From JANQPA01 sp964628385 (lineage in GTDB: Bacteria > Bacteroidota > Bacteroidia > Chitinophagales > Saprospiraceae): a stretch of DNA of 64,000 bases. Numbering within the stretch: the first letter of the stretch is position 1; each line of letters starts with the position of its first letter. A model generated the notes under the pieces. That model searched no databases and was not told where the DNA came from. It saw nothing but the letters and a program-made list of their open reading frames with translations. The position numbers and the translations under genes were made by a program. The stretch lies in the NCBI GenBank assembly GCA_964628385.1, contig CAZVOD010000002.1, positions 79,169 to 143,168 on the forward strand, read 5' to 3'. This document shows positions 25,701 to 35,148 of this stretch, piece after piece.

Positions 25701-28405
25701 ACTTTTTCTATGTGGGTTACCCCTGGGATGATGATAATACGGGAAGAAGTCAGGCCGCTATGCTCAACTTTAATACAGATAAAGAGAGCTATGAGATAGG
25801 CGAAAATATACAGTTGACTGTTCCAAGTGGTGATGCTGGTCGTCTTTTAGTGACGCTTGAAACGGGCTCAGACATTATTGATCAATTCTGGGTGGAAGCT
25901 CAGGAGGGCGATAATAACATCAACATTAAAGCGACTGAAGCCATGAGTCCGAATGTTTATGTGCATGTGGCTTTGTTACAGCCACACGCTCAGGTACAGA
26001 ATGATTTACCAATCAGAATGTATGGTGTTTTACCTGTAAAAGTAGAAAATCCGGCTACTTATCTGGAACCTCAAATTGATATGCTTAAGGAATTAAGACC
26101 GGAAGAGCCTTTTACCCTTCAGGTCAGTGAAAAAAATGGCTCAGCCATGAGTTATACTATAGCTGTAGTAGACGAAGGCCTTCTGGGGCTGACTAGTTTC
26201 AAGACACCGGATCCTCACAGTAGTTTTTATACCAGAGAAGCGTTGGGAATACGTACCTGGGATGTATACGATCAGGTACTCGGGGCTTTCGGTGGCCAGA
26301 TGAATCGTTTGCTGAGCATTGGAGGCGATGCTGCACCGGATACACCACAAGAGAATCCTGATGTCAACAGATTTGAGCCCGTAGTGATGCACCTTGGGCC
26401 TTTTTTCCTGGAAGCAGGTAAGAAGAAAAAGCATCAGCTAAAAATGCCTAACTATGTGGGAGCAGTCAGAACGATGGTCGTAGCTTCTTACAGCAGTGCT
26501 TACGGTAGCGCCGAGAAGACAACTCCGGTAAAAAAGCCGCTTATGGTACTGGGTAGTCTGCCCAGAGTTTTGGGGCCGGGCGAGCAATTAAAGCTGCCGA
26601 TCAATGTATTTAGTACCAGCGATAAAATAAGTACAGTCACTGTAGACCTGGAAACCGAGGGCGGCCTGATCCAGATAACGGATCAGTCATCAAAGACTAT
26701 TAACCTCAGCGCTGCCGATCAGCAAGTAGTTGAATTTGACCTTTCGGTTGCTGAGCAGATAGGCCCTGTTAAATTCAAGATCATTGCCAGAGGTGGTGGT
26801 CAAACCGCTACCCAGGAAATTGAGCTAATGGTAAGAAATCCCAACCCTTTGGCTACAGACCTTCAGGCCAAGGTGTTGGATCCGGGAGCTTCATGGACTG
26901 CCCAAATCAAACGCGTGGGCATGTCGGGCACTAATGAAGGTACTCTGGAGTTAAGTACGCTCCCGCCGTTGAACCTGGAAGAACGGCTATCTTATCTTAC
27001 CCGTTACCCATATGGCTGTATTGAGCAAACGATTTCGGCAGCTTTTCCTCAGCTTTATGTAGATAATTTGATACAATTAGGAGAGGAAGACAAAAAAAGG
27101 ATACAGGAAAATGTAGAAGCAACTATTAATAAGCTAAAAAACTTCCAGACACCGGAAGGAGGTTTTTCCTATTGGCCAGGTGAAAATAATGCCAATCAGT
27201 GGGTTACCAATTACGCCGGACATTTCCTTTTGGAAGCCAAAGCTCAGGGCTACACAGTACCAGGTAGCCTAATCAGCTCCTGGATAACTTTTCAGCGAGA
27301 AACTTCCCGGTTGTGGTCTCCAAGGCTTTCAACTTATGGGTTTAGCAACCGTCGAGGTAATGAGCTAGACCAGGCCTACCGCCTGTACAGTTTGGCATTG
27401 GCCGGGCAAGCAGATTTACCAGGGATGAATAGGCTTAGGGAAATTAATTCTCTTAGCAGCCAAGCACAATGGCGCTTGGCTGCTGCGTACGCGCAAACGG
27501 GAAAAAAGGCGATTGCTGAAAAGATGATCGACAATGTCAACACAGAAGTAGTTAGCTATAAGGAATTAGGCGGAACTTATGGCTCTGATGTCAGAGATAA
27601 AGCGATGATACTAGAAACCCTAGTAGTTCTGGGCCGTAGAGATGAAGCCGCTGACCTGGTTCAGTATATTTCTGATCGGCTGGCATCAGAGTCATGGTAT
27701 AGTACCCAAACAACGGCTTACTCTTTGCTGGCAGTGAGTAAATTCGTGGGAGAAGCTAATGTACAGGCTCCATTGTCATTTTCCTATAAAGTTGGTAATG
27801 ATCCTTTGAAAAATGCTGGTTCTTCTGATTTCCCCATGATGCAAATACAACTGCCCGTAGAGAGGCGCGGTGGTGATCCAATCGCTTTGGAAAATACAGG
27901 AGAAGGGCCATTATTTGTTAGAGTAATTCAAAGGGGACAACCTTTGACCGGCAGGGAGCTCAACACAGCCAATGATCTGAATATGGAGCTTAGCTACCAA
28001 CTGCCCAATGGAACCACCATCGATCCGGGCTCTATCCAGCAAGGCACGGACTTTATGGCGGTTGTGAAAGTCCGCCACACAGGAAAGAAGCCATTCCGGT
28101 TTGAAGAGCTGGCTTTGGCCCAAATCTTTCCTTCAGGATGGGAAATTATCAATACCAGATTTGACGGGCTCGTTTCGAACCAAACAGAAAGCCGGCCAGA
28201 ATACCGGGATTTCAGGGATGACAGAGTAAATACTTTCTTTGACTTAAATCCCGGTGAAACCAAGCTATTTGTCGTTCAGTTGAATGCGGCTTACAAGGGA
28301 AGGTTCTATTTGCCGGCCACCTCCTGCGAAGCCATGTACGACAAGAGTATCAATGCTCAAAGAACGGGAAGGTGGGTGGAAATAACCTCTCCGAGCAGTA
28401 TTTGA
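22799..28405 (+). CDS. Alpha-2-macroglobulin family lipoprotein
   Basis: A very large lipoprotein of 1868 residues with a lipobox at Cys30 (LLTAC). MG domains, including an MG2-type unit (GFLYADRGVWRPGDSIYLNF, around 625-645), lead to the A2M core and a thioester domain with CIEQ at 1407-1410, so the reactive Cys-Gln pair is present. Bacterial A2Ms trap foreign proteases in the periplasm, and E. coli YfhM pairs with PBP1C. Here no pbpC is seen; the next gene, 25 bases away, is a beta-lactamase-like serine hydrolase. A second ATG at 22820 (MKRNLQ) is also possible and would give a more compact signal peptide. Confidence 0.93.
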   Translation: MPKKHSTMKRNLQILRTAAFLIATALLTACGQKDGSTQLPPDIKNYIYGYTSGVISKTSDVSITFNQPMVGESETGQPPASGIFRLTPEAKGQLNWENQYILRFVPNDHFEAGKKYQVQLDLKQLLPGEKLSSSTFEFDFQIRDQFMEIVEAGLNTPNPEDFKLQEYSGEILTSDVASNENVEQLLKASQNGRALTINWSHGDDPMRHSFFIKGIQRGDEASSLKLEWNGRAINSRQNGEKTVEIPALGDFKVLSVEALQLPEQALVIKFSDPISKNQDLGGLIRLSDGATNFRFLINGQEVRAFPNQRLGGSQTIMVNTGIRNIANTEMPTGSRWEVNFAMPLPDVRLVGKGVIMPNSEGLYFPFEAIGLNKVDIEIFKIYNNNILQFLQNNRLNGDGYLYQVGQIVLQKSIPLQNLRADASMDKWTRYSLDLSDLIQDDPKAIYQVRIGFQPAYTFYECPYGNAADLKEPIPFTTNEDGTTASIMDEWYGIAGYYDGYNYRQRNDPCYTAYYNRDKFISRNVIASNLGIITKGSDDRNFSAIVTDLRSTDPVSGAKLSYYNFQQQKIGEATTDANGMATIQLEESPFLVVAEQSQDYGYLRLMDGDALSTSRFDVSGQRTQKGLKGFLYADRGVWRPGDSIYLNFILEKSNGALPTNFPITLEVTDARGNLRVETTSIDNVNGIYPLHFKTDIESPTGNWIARVKAGGANFTKTLKIETIRPNRLSIDLDFGAEYLSKANEPTQFSLSSNWLYGAPAKNLKAKVELTLTPANTTFTKYPEFEFDDPARGIASNTKVIFDGLLDGAGKANISKTLLTNSNAAGKLNAQFKTRVFEKGGNFSLNLKSIAYYPYETFAGVALPQNEYKEKRLDKGKAGNISFILVDQQGNPRANQSITVGLYRVNWRWWWENGGDNINQYNSSTHFNAQQTVTLTTDNNGRASWNLRIDDWGRYMIRVCDEKNGHCSGDFFYVGYPWDDDNTGRSQAAMLNFNTDKESYEIGENIQLTVPSGDAGRLLVTLETGSDIIDQFWVEAQEGDNNINIKATEAMSPNVYVHVALLQPHAQVQNDLPIRMYGVLPVKVENPATYLEPQIDMLKELRPEEPFTLQVSEKNGSAMSYTIAVVDEGLLGLTSFKTPDPHSSFYTREALGIRTWDVYDQVLGAFGGQMNRLLSIGGDAAPDTPQENPDVNRFEPVVMHLGPFFLEAGKKKKHQLKMPNYVGAVRTMVVASYSSAYGSAEKTTPVKKPLMVLGSLPRVLGPGEQLKLPINVFSTSDKISTVTVDLETEGGLIQITDQSSKTINLSAADQQVVEFDLSVAEQIGPVKFKIIARGGGQTATQEIELMVRNPNPLATDLQAKVLDPGASWTAQIKRVGMSGTNEGTLELSTLPPLNLEERLSYLTRYPYGCIEQTISAAFPQLYVDNLIQLGEEDKKRIQENVEATINKLKNFQTPEGGFSYWPGENNANQWVTNYAGHFLLEAKAQGYTVPGSLISSWITFQRETSRLWSPRLSTYGFSNRRGNELDQAYRLYSLALAGQADLPGMNRLREINSLSSQAQWRLAAAYAQTGKKAIAEKMIDNVNTEVVSYKELGGTYGSDVRDKAMILETLVVLGRRDEAADLVQYISDRLASESWYSTQTTAYSLLAVSKFVGEANVQAPLSFSYKVGNDPLKNAGSSDFPMMQIQLPVERRGGDPIALENTGEGPLFVRVIQRGQPLTGRELNTANDLNMELSYQLPNGTTIDPGSIQQGTDFMAVVKVRHTGKKPFRFEELALAQIFPSGWEIINTRFDGLVSNQTESRPEYRDFRDDRVNTFFDLNPGETKLFVVQLNAAYKGRFYLPATSCEAMYDKSINAQRTGRWVEITSPSSI

Positions 28406-28430
28406 TAAACTTATTTTCAAAAACTACTAA

Positions 28431-30089
28431 ATGAAATATTTTGTAATATGGGGGAGCCTATTGCTCCCCTTTTTCCTTCAGGCCCAAATTAGCCATTCCC
28501 GGATTGCTCCGTTATTAGAAAAAGGAGATATCCCTGGTATGAGTCTTGCTTACATCCAGGACACCACAATTACTGTGGTGACCTTTGGCTACAAGGATAG
28601 AGATGCCATGGAGTTGGTAGGGCCGAATACTGTTTTTCAGGCAGCTTCTTTGTCTAAGCCTATAGTCGCACTGCTAGCTCTTAAGCTTCACGAACAAAGG
28701 AAGCTAGACCTGGATCAGCCTTTATGGCGGCTGGTCACTTATCCGAAAATCAATCAAGTAAGGTATGCCAAAAAGATAACGCCCCGGATGGTACTCAGCC
28801 ACACCTCAGGACTACCCAACTGGAGTGGTACCAGCATTAATTTAAGCCGGGAGCCGGGTAGTGGCTGGTCTTACTCCGGGGAGGCTTTTGTTTGGCTGTC
28901 CAAGGTTATTGAGCAGGTATTAGACCAACCCTTTGAAGAGGCCGTAAAAAAAGAAATCTTTCAACCCTTGAAGATGCAGCATAGTAGCTTTGTTTGGGAC
29001 AGTTCTTTCGAGGAAGATTACGCTGTAGCTTACGATGAAATTGGTGTAAATACTTCCTTTAAAAAATTCTTGAAACCCAATGCTGCTGCCAGCCTTTGGA
29101 CTACTGCCAGTGATTATGCCCGCTTTCTCAGAGCTATACTACAACAGCAGCTCATCAGGCCGGAGAGTTGGCGATTATTACTCAGTCCACAAGCCAAAGT
29201 ACCTGAGTCCGATGATGCATTGCAATGGTCGCTGGGTTGGGGTATTCAAAAAGTTGACGAAGAACCAGTATACTGGCATTGGGGCGATAATAGAGTATTT
29301 AGGGGCTTTACTGCCTTTAACTTGAAGGAAAAGAAAGCTTTTGTTTATTTTTCAAATAGTGAGAACGGCCTATCCGTCCTCGAAGAACTTGGTAGCCTAT
29401 TTGGCCAACGCCTAGCCCCTATTGCCAATTGGCTAGACTATCCCCTTTTTGACGAACCTGTGGTTATTTATAAGAAAAAACTCAAAAAAACGCTTTACGA
29501 GGGGCAGGTAAAAGAAGCTGGAGAACTTTATCGGCAAATCAATCTGGAATATCCCAAGCTAATTGATGCTAACTGGATGGACGGCATTGCCTATTCCCTG
29601 AAGGAATATGGGAAAGGTAATTTGTTAATTCCTTTTTTTGAGGCCTTCCTGCAAAAGTACTCAACAGATATTTTTGCTTTAGAAAAATTGGCGGAGCTTT
29701 ATACTTTGAATCATCAATTCAAAAAGGCCAAAGTGACCTTTGAAAAGGCCATGCAACTCAATGCGGACGCATCTTCCAAATATTTACTCAGGGTAAAATG
29801 GCTGGAAGAGGGTATTCGGGCTGATGAAAGTAATGAGCGGCCTGATTTTTTGATGACGTTCACCGGAAAATATGATAAGTATAGAATTCAACTAATTCAG
29901 CAACAACTGTACCTTAATAACACGGAGATAGGAGAAAAGATAAAACTACTCCCCAAGACTAAATATATTTTTGAATTGGATGCTCAGGTGAAATACCGAT
30001 TAAAATTTGAGTGGACTAACAGAACAAAGATAGAAGGTTTTACGCTTCATGGAATAGACGGGAGAATAACTTATTTCCCTAAAGAATAA
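28431..30089 (+). CDS. Class C beta-lactamase-like serine hydrolase with TPR-like tail
   Basis: A 552-residue exported protein (signal peptide ending FLQAQ, about residue 19). The serine hydrolase domain has S73-x-x-K76 (SLSK), Y148 in YSG where YxN is common, and HWGD around residue 285 in place of KTG. After about residue 330 come helical repeats of TPR type and a short beta-rich C-terminal domain. It follows the A2M gene closely and is probably co-transcribed. Whether it acts on peptidoglycan peptides, D-amino acid peptides or esters is not visible. Confidence 0.86.
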   Translation: MKYFVIWGSLLLPFFLQAQISHSRIAPLLEKGDIPGMSLAYIQDTTITVVTFGYKDRDAMELVGPNTVFQAASLSKPIVALLALKLHEQRKLDLDQPLWRLVTYPKINQVRYAKKITPRMVLSHTSGLPNWSGTSINLSREPGSGWSYSGEAFVWLSKVIEQVLDQPFEEAVKKEIFQPLKMQHSSFVWDSSFEEDYAVAYDEIGVNTSFKKFLKPNAAASLWTTASDYARFLRAILQQQLIRPESWRLLLSPQAKVPESDDALQWSLGWGIQKVDEEPVYWHWGDNRVFRGFTAFNLKEKKAFVYFSNSENGLSVLEELGSLFGQRLAPIANWLDYPLFDEPVVIYKKKLKKTLYEGQVKEAGELYRQINLEYPKLIDANWMDGIAYSLKEYGKGNLLIPFFEAFLQKYSTDIFALEKLAELYTLNHQFKKAKVTFEKAMQLNADASSKYLLRVKWLEEGIRADESNERPDFLMTFTGKYDKYRIQLIQQQLYLNNTEIGEKIKLLPKTKYIFELDAQVKYRLKFEWTNRTKIEGFTLHGIDGRITYFPKE

Positions 30090-30105
30090 TCTAAACCAAT
30101 TAGTC

Positions 30106-30573
30106 ATGAATAAAAAAAACTTAATAGTTGTACTTTTCAGCAGTATAGGTGTAGTGTTACTGGCGGGCATACTCATCTATAATTCCTTCAAAATGAATGA
30201 ATTAGAAACTACAGAAAAAGTAAATAGCAATTTATCTTCTTTAGAAGAAGTTATTGCACTTTACAATACAGATACCACTTACGAGGTTCCTGCGGGAGGT
30301 TTACCCCTCGAGTTACAACTCGATCGATTGCAGGCCATGAAAAAGCAACTGAATAATGGAAAATTATTAATAGCCAAAGGCATTGCTGAGGGTAAGAATC
30401 CTACTGCTGCCCGGGCTTCAGCCATGGAAAAAGCTAAATTAGCGCTTGCGCAGCAGATAGGTGACCCGACTAAGAGCTCGCAAAAGTTATCCAATATCAA
30501 TACTTTCCTTTCTTGCTATAAAAAAGTTCATGATACCATAGAGTACCACATTGTTATAGGTGTAGAAGTATGA
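30106..30573 (+). CDS. Membrane-anchored LPP20-like protein
   Basis: A 155-residue protein with one N-terminal transmembrane segment or uncleaved signal (about 5-27). The C-terminal half has the pattern IAEGKNPTAARASAMEKAKLALAQQIG, which resembles the LPP20/FlgT-N fold signature, in which regularly spaced Ala mark a helix that packs on a sheet. Function unknown. It lies 16 bases behind the serine hydrolase gene, so it belongs to the same transcription unit as the A2M gene. Confidence 0.62.
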   Translation: MNKKNLIVVLFSSIGVVLLAGILIYNSFKMNELETTEKVNSNLSSLEEVIALYNTDTTYEVPAGGLPLELQLDRLQAMKKQLNNGKLLIAKGIAEGKNPTAARASAMEKAKLALAQQIGDPTKSSQKLSNINTFLSCYKKVHDTIEYHIVIGVEV

Positions 30574-30702
30574 TTTAGATAATAAATTTGTGCCTAATCC
30601 GGTGCGCAAAATTGTTTTTTTACTAAAGCATACATTTTTCAGTAAATAAGCCATCTGATGTAGCACATAGCAATATTGCCAACATCAAATAGAAAAAAAA
30701 AG

Positions 30703-30710
30703 TAATTTTG
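30703..30710 (+). promoter_or_regulatory. Exact Bacteroidota -7 element before the first TPR sensor gene
   Basis: TAATTTTG matches TAnnTTTG exactly and ends 43 bases before the ATG at 30754. No good -33 TTTG is seen at the usual spacing (an ATTG lies 24 bases upstream), so it is a moderate candidate. Confidence 0.4.
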
Positions 30711-30753
30711 ATACAATAATAGCATTGGCTCTGAAGAGTCAAAGCAAGTTGTT

Positions 30754-32664
30754 ATGAAAAATTATCTAATCATATCGTTGTTCCTGATCCTAAATTATCC
30801 CGTGAACCTTCAAAGCAATGTGCTGAAGCGTGCCATGGATAGCCTAAACTATTCATTATTTGAGGAAGCACAGCATACCTTTAATAACTATCAACCCCGG
30901 GAAGCTATAGAAAAGCTGGATATACTCCTTCAAAAAATAGAAAACAGTCCAGATACTGATCTACTCATAAAAACTTACCTGCTTTCTTCTACCATTAATA
31001 TTTGTCTGAATAATTTTAAAGCTGCTGAGGCTCATGCCTCTAAGGCCTATCGGCTAAGCCAGGTCGGGCATAAGAAGAAGCTTGAAGCCCATGCACTTCA
31101 TACATTGGGCTATTTATATTACAAACTCTCCAACCCCAATTGGGCAAAGGAAAATCTACAAAGGGCCTTAAAATTCTACGAAGACAATTCTCCCTCTCGC
31201 AAACAAGCTTTGGCTTATCTTTACCTTGCCGCTGTTTATGAGCAACTAAAAAAGCCGCAATTTGCAATTGCCAGTGTGCAAAAGTCAATTACCATTCTTG
31301 GAGGACTAGACTGCCCGGATATCCTCATTCAGGCCAAACAAAAAATGGCCGGCTTATTACATCTGCAAGGAGCGCCTGACTCAGCGCTTTATTATTATCA
31401 ACAATCTTACCAGCTGACTGACCAATTGCACATCAATGGATTGCAAGCCTTCAATGCTGGTAAAATAGCTCAAATCTATGCTGAAAAAGGGGCACCAGAG
31501 AAAGCTGCATCCTATTTCCAGGAAGCCTTCAAACTAGCCAATCCCATTGACTCTATATATACCCTCCGCAATGCCTCTGGTTTTTTATCCCTCTATTTTA
31601 GAGCGCGAAAAGATTATGAAAAAGCTTTATTTTATCAAAAGCATCATCAGAAGAGCCAAAAAAAAATAGACCAACTCAATTTAGAAAAAGCCATTCAGGG
31701 GATACAAATTGATACTAAACGGCAGTCTCTGCAAAACCAACTTAGAACCCAAAAATTAGAGAAACATCTGGTGCAGGAGCAGCAATATCGCACTCAAAAG
31801 AGGATTAATTTTATGCTTTATGCAGCGATATTCGTTATGGCCCTCATTGCCATATGGGCCCACCGGAGTCTTTATATCAAGCGTTCGATCAATTCTAAAC
31901 TGTTGGATAGCAACAGAATGATCAAACAAAAGAAAAGAGAAATCCTGGAGCAAACCCGAATTATCGAGCAGCAAAAAGTATATCTCGATGGATTAAACAA
32001 CAATAAAAACGAGCTATTCAGAACGCTTAGCAATGATTTGAAAGTGCCTATTATTTCACTGGAGCGCATTCTGGGTTCTATGCTCACACAGAACTTATCG
32101 GCTGATAATTTTATGGAAAAGGCCATCGAACTAAAGCGAGGCACTGCTATCTTAGGGCAGGATTTAAATAATATCCTTCAGCTTTCCAATATTAAATTTA
32201 ACTACAACGAAATCACGCCCTGTTCGACTAAAGTATGGCCGGTTGTGGAGGAAGTAAGATCAGATTTAAAAAGAATTCTTTCTATCAATGATATCACTTT
32301 AAGAAACAATTCAAGAGAAGGACTTACAGCGGCTATCCACCCGGATTGCCTTAAGGAAATTATCAAATATCTCGCTACGCTGGAAATTAATCAATCTACT
32401 CCGGGTGATGAATTATTGATTGGTTTCTGTGCAAAAAAACCAGACAGAACTTTGCTGATTGTAAAAATTAAGAAAAACGGGGAAAAAGCCATTTACCTAG
32501 ATGGAAACTGTGAGGAATACCTCGCTAGTAGTCGGGTAGAAAAAAATAATAAGGGAGCTATCTGTAGAGAAATCCTGAATTATTATAAGGGTAAGCTGAG
32601 CTTGATGCACAATCAGGGTAGCCACAAGTGGATAATTGATCTACCTAAAAATAATGACCTATAA
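30754..32664 (+). CDS. TPR-containing histidine kinase-like protein, degenerate (pseudokinase)
   Basis: A 636-residue protein: signal peptide, about six TPRs (residues 30-330), one transmembrane segment near 350-370, coiled coil, and a kinase-like C-terminal part. The dimerisation-helix motif reads LFRTLSNDLKVPI: N427 stands where the phospho-acceptor His should be. The nucleotide-binding part has no N box, DxGxG or GxGLGL motifs. It is thus a sensor without autokinase activity. It is followed 63 bases later by an intact paralogue of the same design, which suggests a heterodimer or allosteric partner. The frame is intact, so it is not a pseudogene. Confidence 0.85.
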   Translation: MKNYLIISLFLILNYPVNLQSNVLKRAMDSLNYSLFEEAQHTFNNYQPREAIEKLDILLQKIENSPDTDLLIKTYLLSSTINICLNNFKAAEAHASKAYRLSQVGHKKKLEAHALHTLGYLYYKLSNPNWAKENLQRALKFYEDNSPSRKQALAYLYLAAVYEQLKKPQFAIASVQKSITILGGLDCPDILIQAKQKMAGLLHLQGAPDSALYYYQQSYQLTDQLHINGLQAFNAGKIAQIYAEKGAPEKAASYFQEAFKLANPIDSIYTLRNASGFLSLYFRARKDYEKALFYQKHHQKSQKKIDQLNLEKAIQGIQIDTKRQSLQNQLRTQKLEKHLVQEQQYRTQKRINFMLYAAIFVMALIAIWAHRSLYIKRSINSKLLDSNRMIKQKKREILEQTRIIEQQKVYLDGLNNNKNELFRTLSNDLKVPIISLERILGSMLTQNLSADNFMEKAIELKRGTAILGQDLNNILQLSNIKFNYNEITPCSTKVWPVVEEVRSDLKRILSINDITLRNNSREGLTAAIHPDCLKEIIKYLATLEINQSTPGDELLIGFCAKKPDRTLLIVKIKKNGEKAIYLDGNCEEYLASSRVEKNNKGAICREILNYYKGKLSLMHNQGSHKWIIDLPKNNDL

Positions 32665-32727
32665 GAAGAAAAATTATTACACGAATTATTGCTTAACTGC
32701 ACTAACTGAACGTTGGCAATCATAATC

Positions 32728-35094
32728 ATGAAAAGATACTTAACACAACTATTGATTTTTTGCATTGTTCTCCTGAGCCTAACAGGTTTATGTCTTGCTT
32801 GTGTAAATAGTAGCAGGGCTTTTCAATCGGCTGTGATTACAGAAGACCGTTTTGAGCAGCTACTCCAAAGAGCAGAAGCCTACCGAAAGATCAACCTAGA
32901 CTCTTCCTTAATTTTTATTAACAGAGCCATAAATCTAGGCCAACTTCTTGAGTACAAGCAAGTGAAATTACTTCCGGCTATTCAGCTTAAAAGTATTCTA
33001 CTAGCTAAGCTTGGGCAGCATCAATTATCACAAAAGCTAATGGATAGTTCCCTAAAAATTTTGGATAATGCTATAGTATCCAATGAACTATTGCATCGAT
33101 CTGATTTCGCACTTGGCAGCCTTGAACTTAGCAAAGGCCACTATGAAGAAGCAGCTGTAATGTTTGATAATGCGGAGACCCTGGCCCTTAGAATTGATAA
33201 TCCGTGCTTACTTGGAAGTGTATACCTTAAAAAAGGCAGACTGGAGAAGCTCAAAGGCAATATAGAGAAAAGTCTGCTTTATCTAAAGAAAGTGGATTCC
33301 ATTGCTCTTTTTCACAGTGACCTTTCAGATTGTCAATTACAGTATGCCAATAGTCTGAATAATCAGGGTGAAATCCTTCTGGAGTTGGACAGAGCTCAGA
33401 AGGCTGGAGCTTATTTCAAAAGATCCATAGAAATTAAAAAGGAGCTGGAGGCGGCTGATTATGAGTTTATCGCTACTCACAACAATCTGGGACAATGTTA
33501 CGAACTACTTGAAGAATTTGACAAGGCCAAGTTTCATTTTGAGGAAGCACTCTGTATCGCAAAAGCATTAAACAGTCCGCAAAGAATTGGTAGAGCTTAT
33601 TACAAACTTGCTCATTTATTTTATCTACAGCGAAAATTTGATTGGACTGGGTTACTTCTAGAGCGCAGCAATATTTATTTTGAAAAATCCAATAACACAT
33701 TTGAGTTAGCCATCAACAAGATACTGGAAGGAAAAGTAAACTATGAAAATAGTAACTTTTCAATTGCTAAAGAGAAGTACTCAAGTGCACTGGAATTAAG
33801 TAGTTACCCCCAAATACAAACCCTGGCAAATATAGAATTAGGCAAAACTTATAAGGCATCCGGTCAATACAAAGAGGCAATAAACTGCCTGGAAAAAGCA
33901 ACTATATCTTCAGAGGATTTACCTCACCTGAATCGCTTAGGCGAAATAAATGAGTTGCTTTCTGATATCTACGCCATGAAGGGGGACTACAAAAAAGCCC
34001 TTGAATATCACGATAAAACTCTTGAAAGTACCGCGGGAGTTAATCAGATAAATGGTAAAGCTTTTATTGTAGGCCTTTTGGAAGCTGATCTGCTGCTAGA
34101 TGAGCAAAAGCTGGAAACCAGTCCTGACAAATACCTCAGGCTGAGAGAATTACAGCTGAAAGACCAGGAAATTCTTCAGAATAACGCTGTCTTCGCACTT
34201 TTGATTATCCTTTTGGTAGTAGTTATTGCTATACGTAACAGAAATGCTAAGAATAGGGCCAACAAATCACTCGTGAAGAAAAATAAAATCGTTGGAAGGC
34301 AAAATGAAGCCATTAGTCATCAAAAAGAAATGATGGTTAATCAAAACATAGCATTGCATCAGCTCAATAGTGTAAAAGATCAACTATTTGCAGTATTAAG
34401 TCATGACCTACGGAGCCCTATTGGCAAACTGGAAAGCTCATTGAATTTACTGCTGTCCAGAGATTTGACTAAAGAGGAATTCATCAGTATGGCCACTGCC
34501 CTTAGAAGTAATACCCTGCAGATTTACCAAACCCTTGAAAACCTTTTGGAATGGGTAGGTCAACAGATGGATGGCGACAGTGATATAAAAATACAGGAAA
34601 TTAATATCCAAAGAGCGATAGATAATATCATTGCCTTTTATTCAGAAATGAGTGCGGAAAAAAATATTAAGATTTTGAATAAGGTCTCGCCAATGGCTCG
34701 TCTTTTTATGGAGGCGGAACATTTCCAGATTATCTTCAGGAATCTGATTGGCAATGCCGTTAAATTTACGCCCCTTAATGGCAGCATTTCTATTGATTCC
34801 AGAATTGAAAAGGATATAGTCTGTGTTAGTGTAAGAGATAATGGTATAGGCATACCAGACGAACAAATTGATAAACTGTTTCACTTCAGCCAAAAAAACA
34901 GAAGAAGAGGCACAAGCGGAGAGAAAGGTATAGGCTTAGGTCTGTATTTATGCCTAAAAATCGTAGAAACTTACAATGGGAAGATTAGTATAAAAAGCCA
35001 ACCCAACATGGGCAGTACTTTTACCATAAGAATCCCACTAAAGCAGCAGAAATACACCATAAAAACTAATGCCGAACTATTCATGGAGGGCTAA
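32728..35094 (+). CDS. TPR sensor histidine kinase
   Basis: A 788-residue sensor: signal peptide or N-terminal helix, eight or more TPRs (about 45-455), a transmembrane segment near residues 488-505, a coiled coil, HisKA with H559 (VLSHDLRSP), and HATPase with N box (RNLIGNAVKFT), DNGIGIP and GIGLGLY. TPR sensors of this type are common in Bacteroidota, the repeats being periplasmic. No response regulator is next to it. I take the ATG at 32728; the TTG at 32713 is less likely. It pairs with the degenerate homologue upstream. Confidence 0.92.
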   Translation: MKRYLTQLLIFCIVLLSLTGLCLACVNSSRAFQSAVITEDRFEQLLQRAEAYRKINLDSSLIFINRAINLGQLLEYKQVKLLPAIQLKSILLAKLGQHQLSQKLMDSSLKILDNAIVSNELLHRSDFALGSLELSKGHYEEAAVMFDNAETLALRIDNPCLLGSVYLKKGRLEKLKGNIEKSLLYLKKVDSIALFHSDLSDCQLQYANSLNNQGEILLELDRAQKAGAYFKRSIEIKKELEAADYEFIATHNNLGQCYELLEEFDKAKFHFEEALCIAKALNSPQRIGRAYYKLAHLFYLQRKFDWTGLLLERSNIYFEKSNNTFELAINKILEGKVNYENSNFSIAKEKYSSALELSSYPQIQTLANIELGKTYKASGQYKEAINCLEKATISSEDLPHLNRLGEINELLSDIYAMKGDYKKALEYHDKTLESTAGVNQINGKAFIVGLLEADLLLDEQKLETSPDKYLRLRELQLKDQEILQNNAVFALLIILLVVVIAIRNRNAKNRANKSLVKKNKIVGRQNEAISHQKEMMVNQNIALHQLNSVKDQLFAVLSHDLRSPIGKLESSLNLLLSRDLTKEEFISMATALRSNTLQIYQTLENLLEWVGQQMDGDSDIKIQEINIQRAIDNIIAFYSEMSAEKNIKILNKVSPMARLFMEAEHFQIIFRNLIGNAVKFTPLNGSISIDSRIEKDIVCVSVRDNGIGIPDEQIDKLFHFSQKNRRRGTSGEKGIGLGLYLCLKIVETYNGKISIKSQPNMGSTFTIRIPLKQQKYTIKTNAELFMEG

Positions 35095-35148
35095 AGAACT
35101 TCGATTGAACTCTCACCACTTCTCTCCTATTTCAGTTTATTATTCTGC

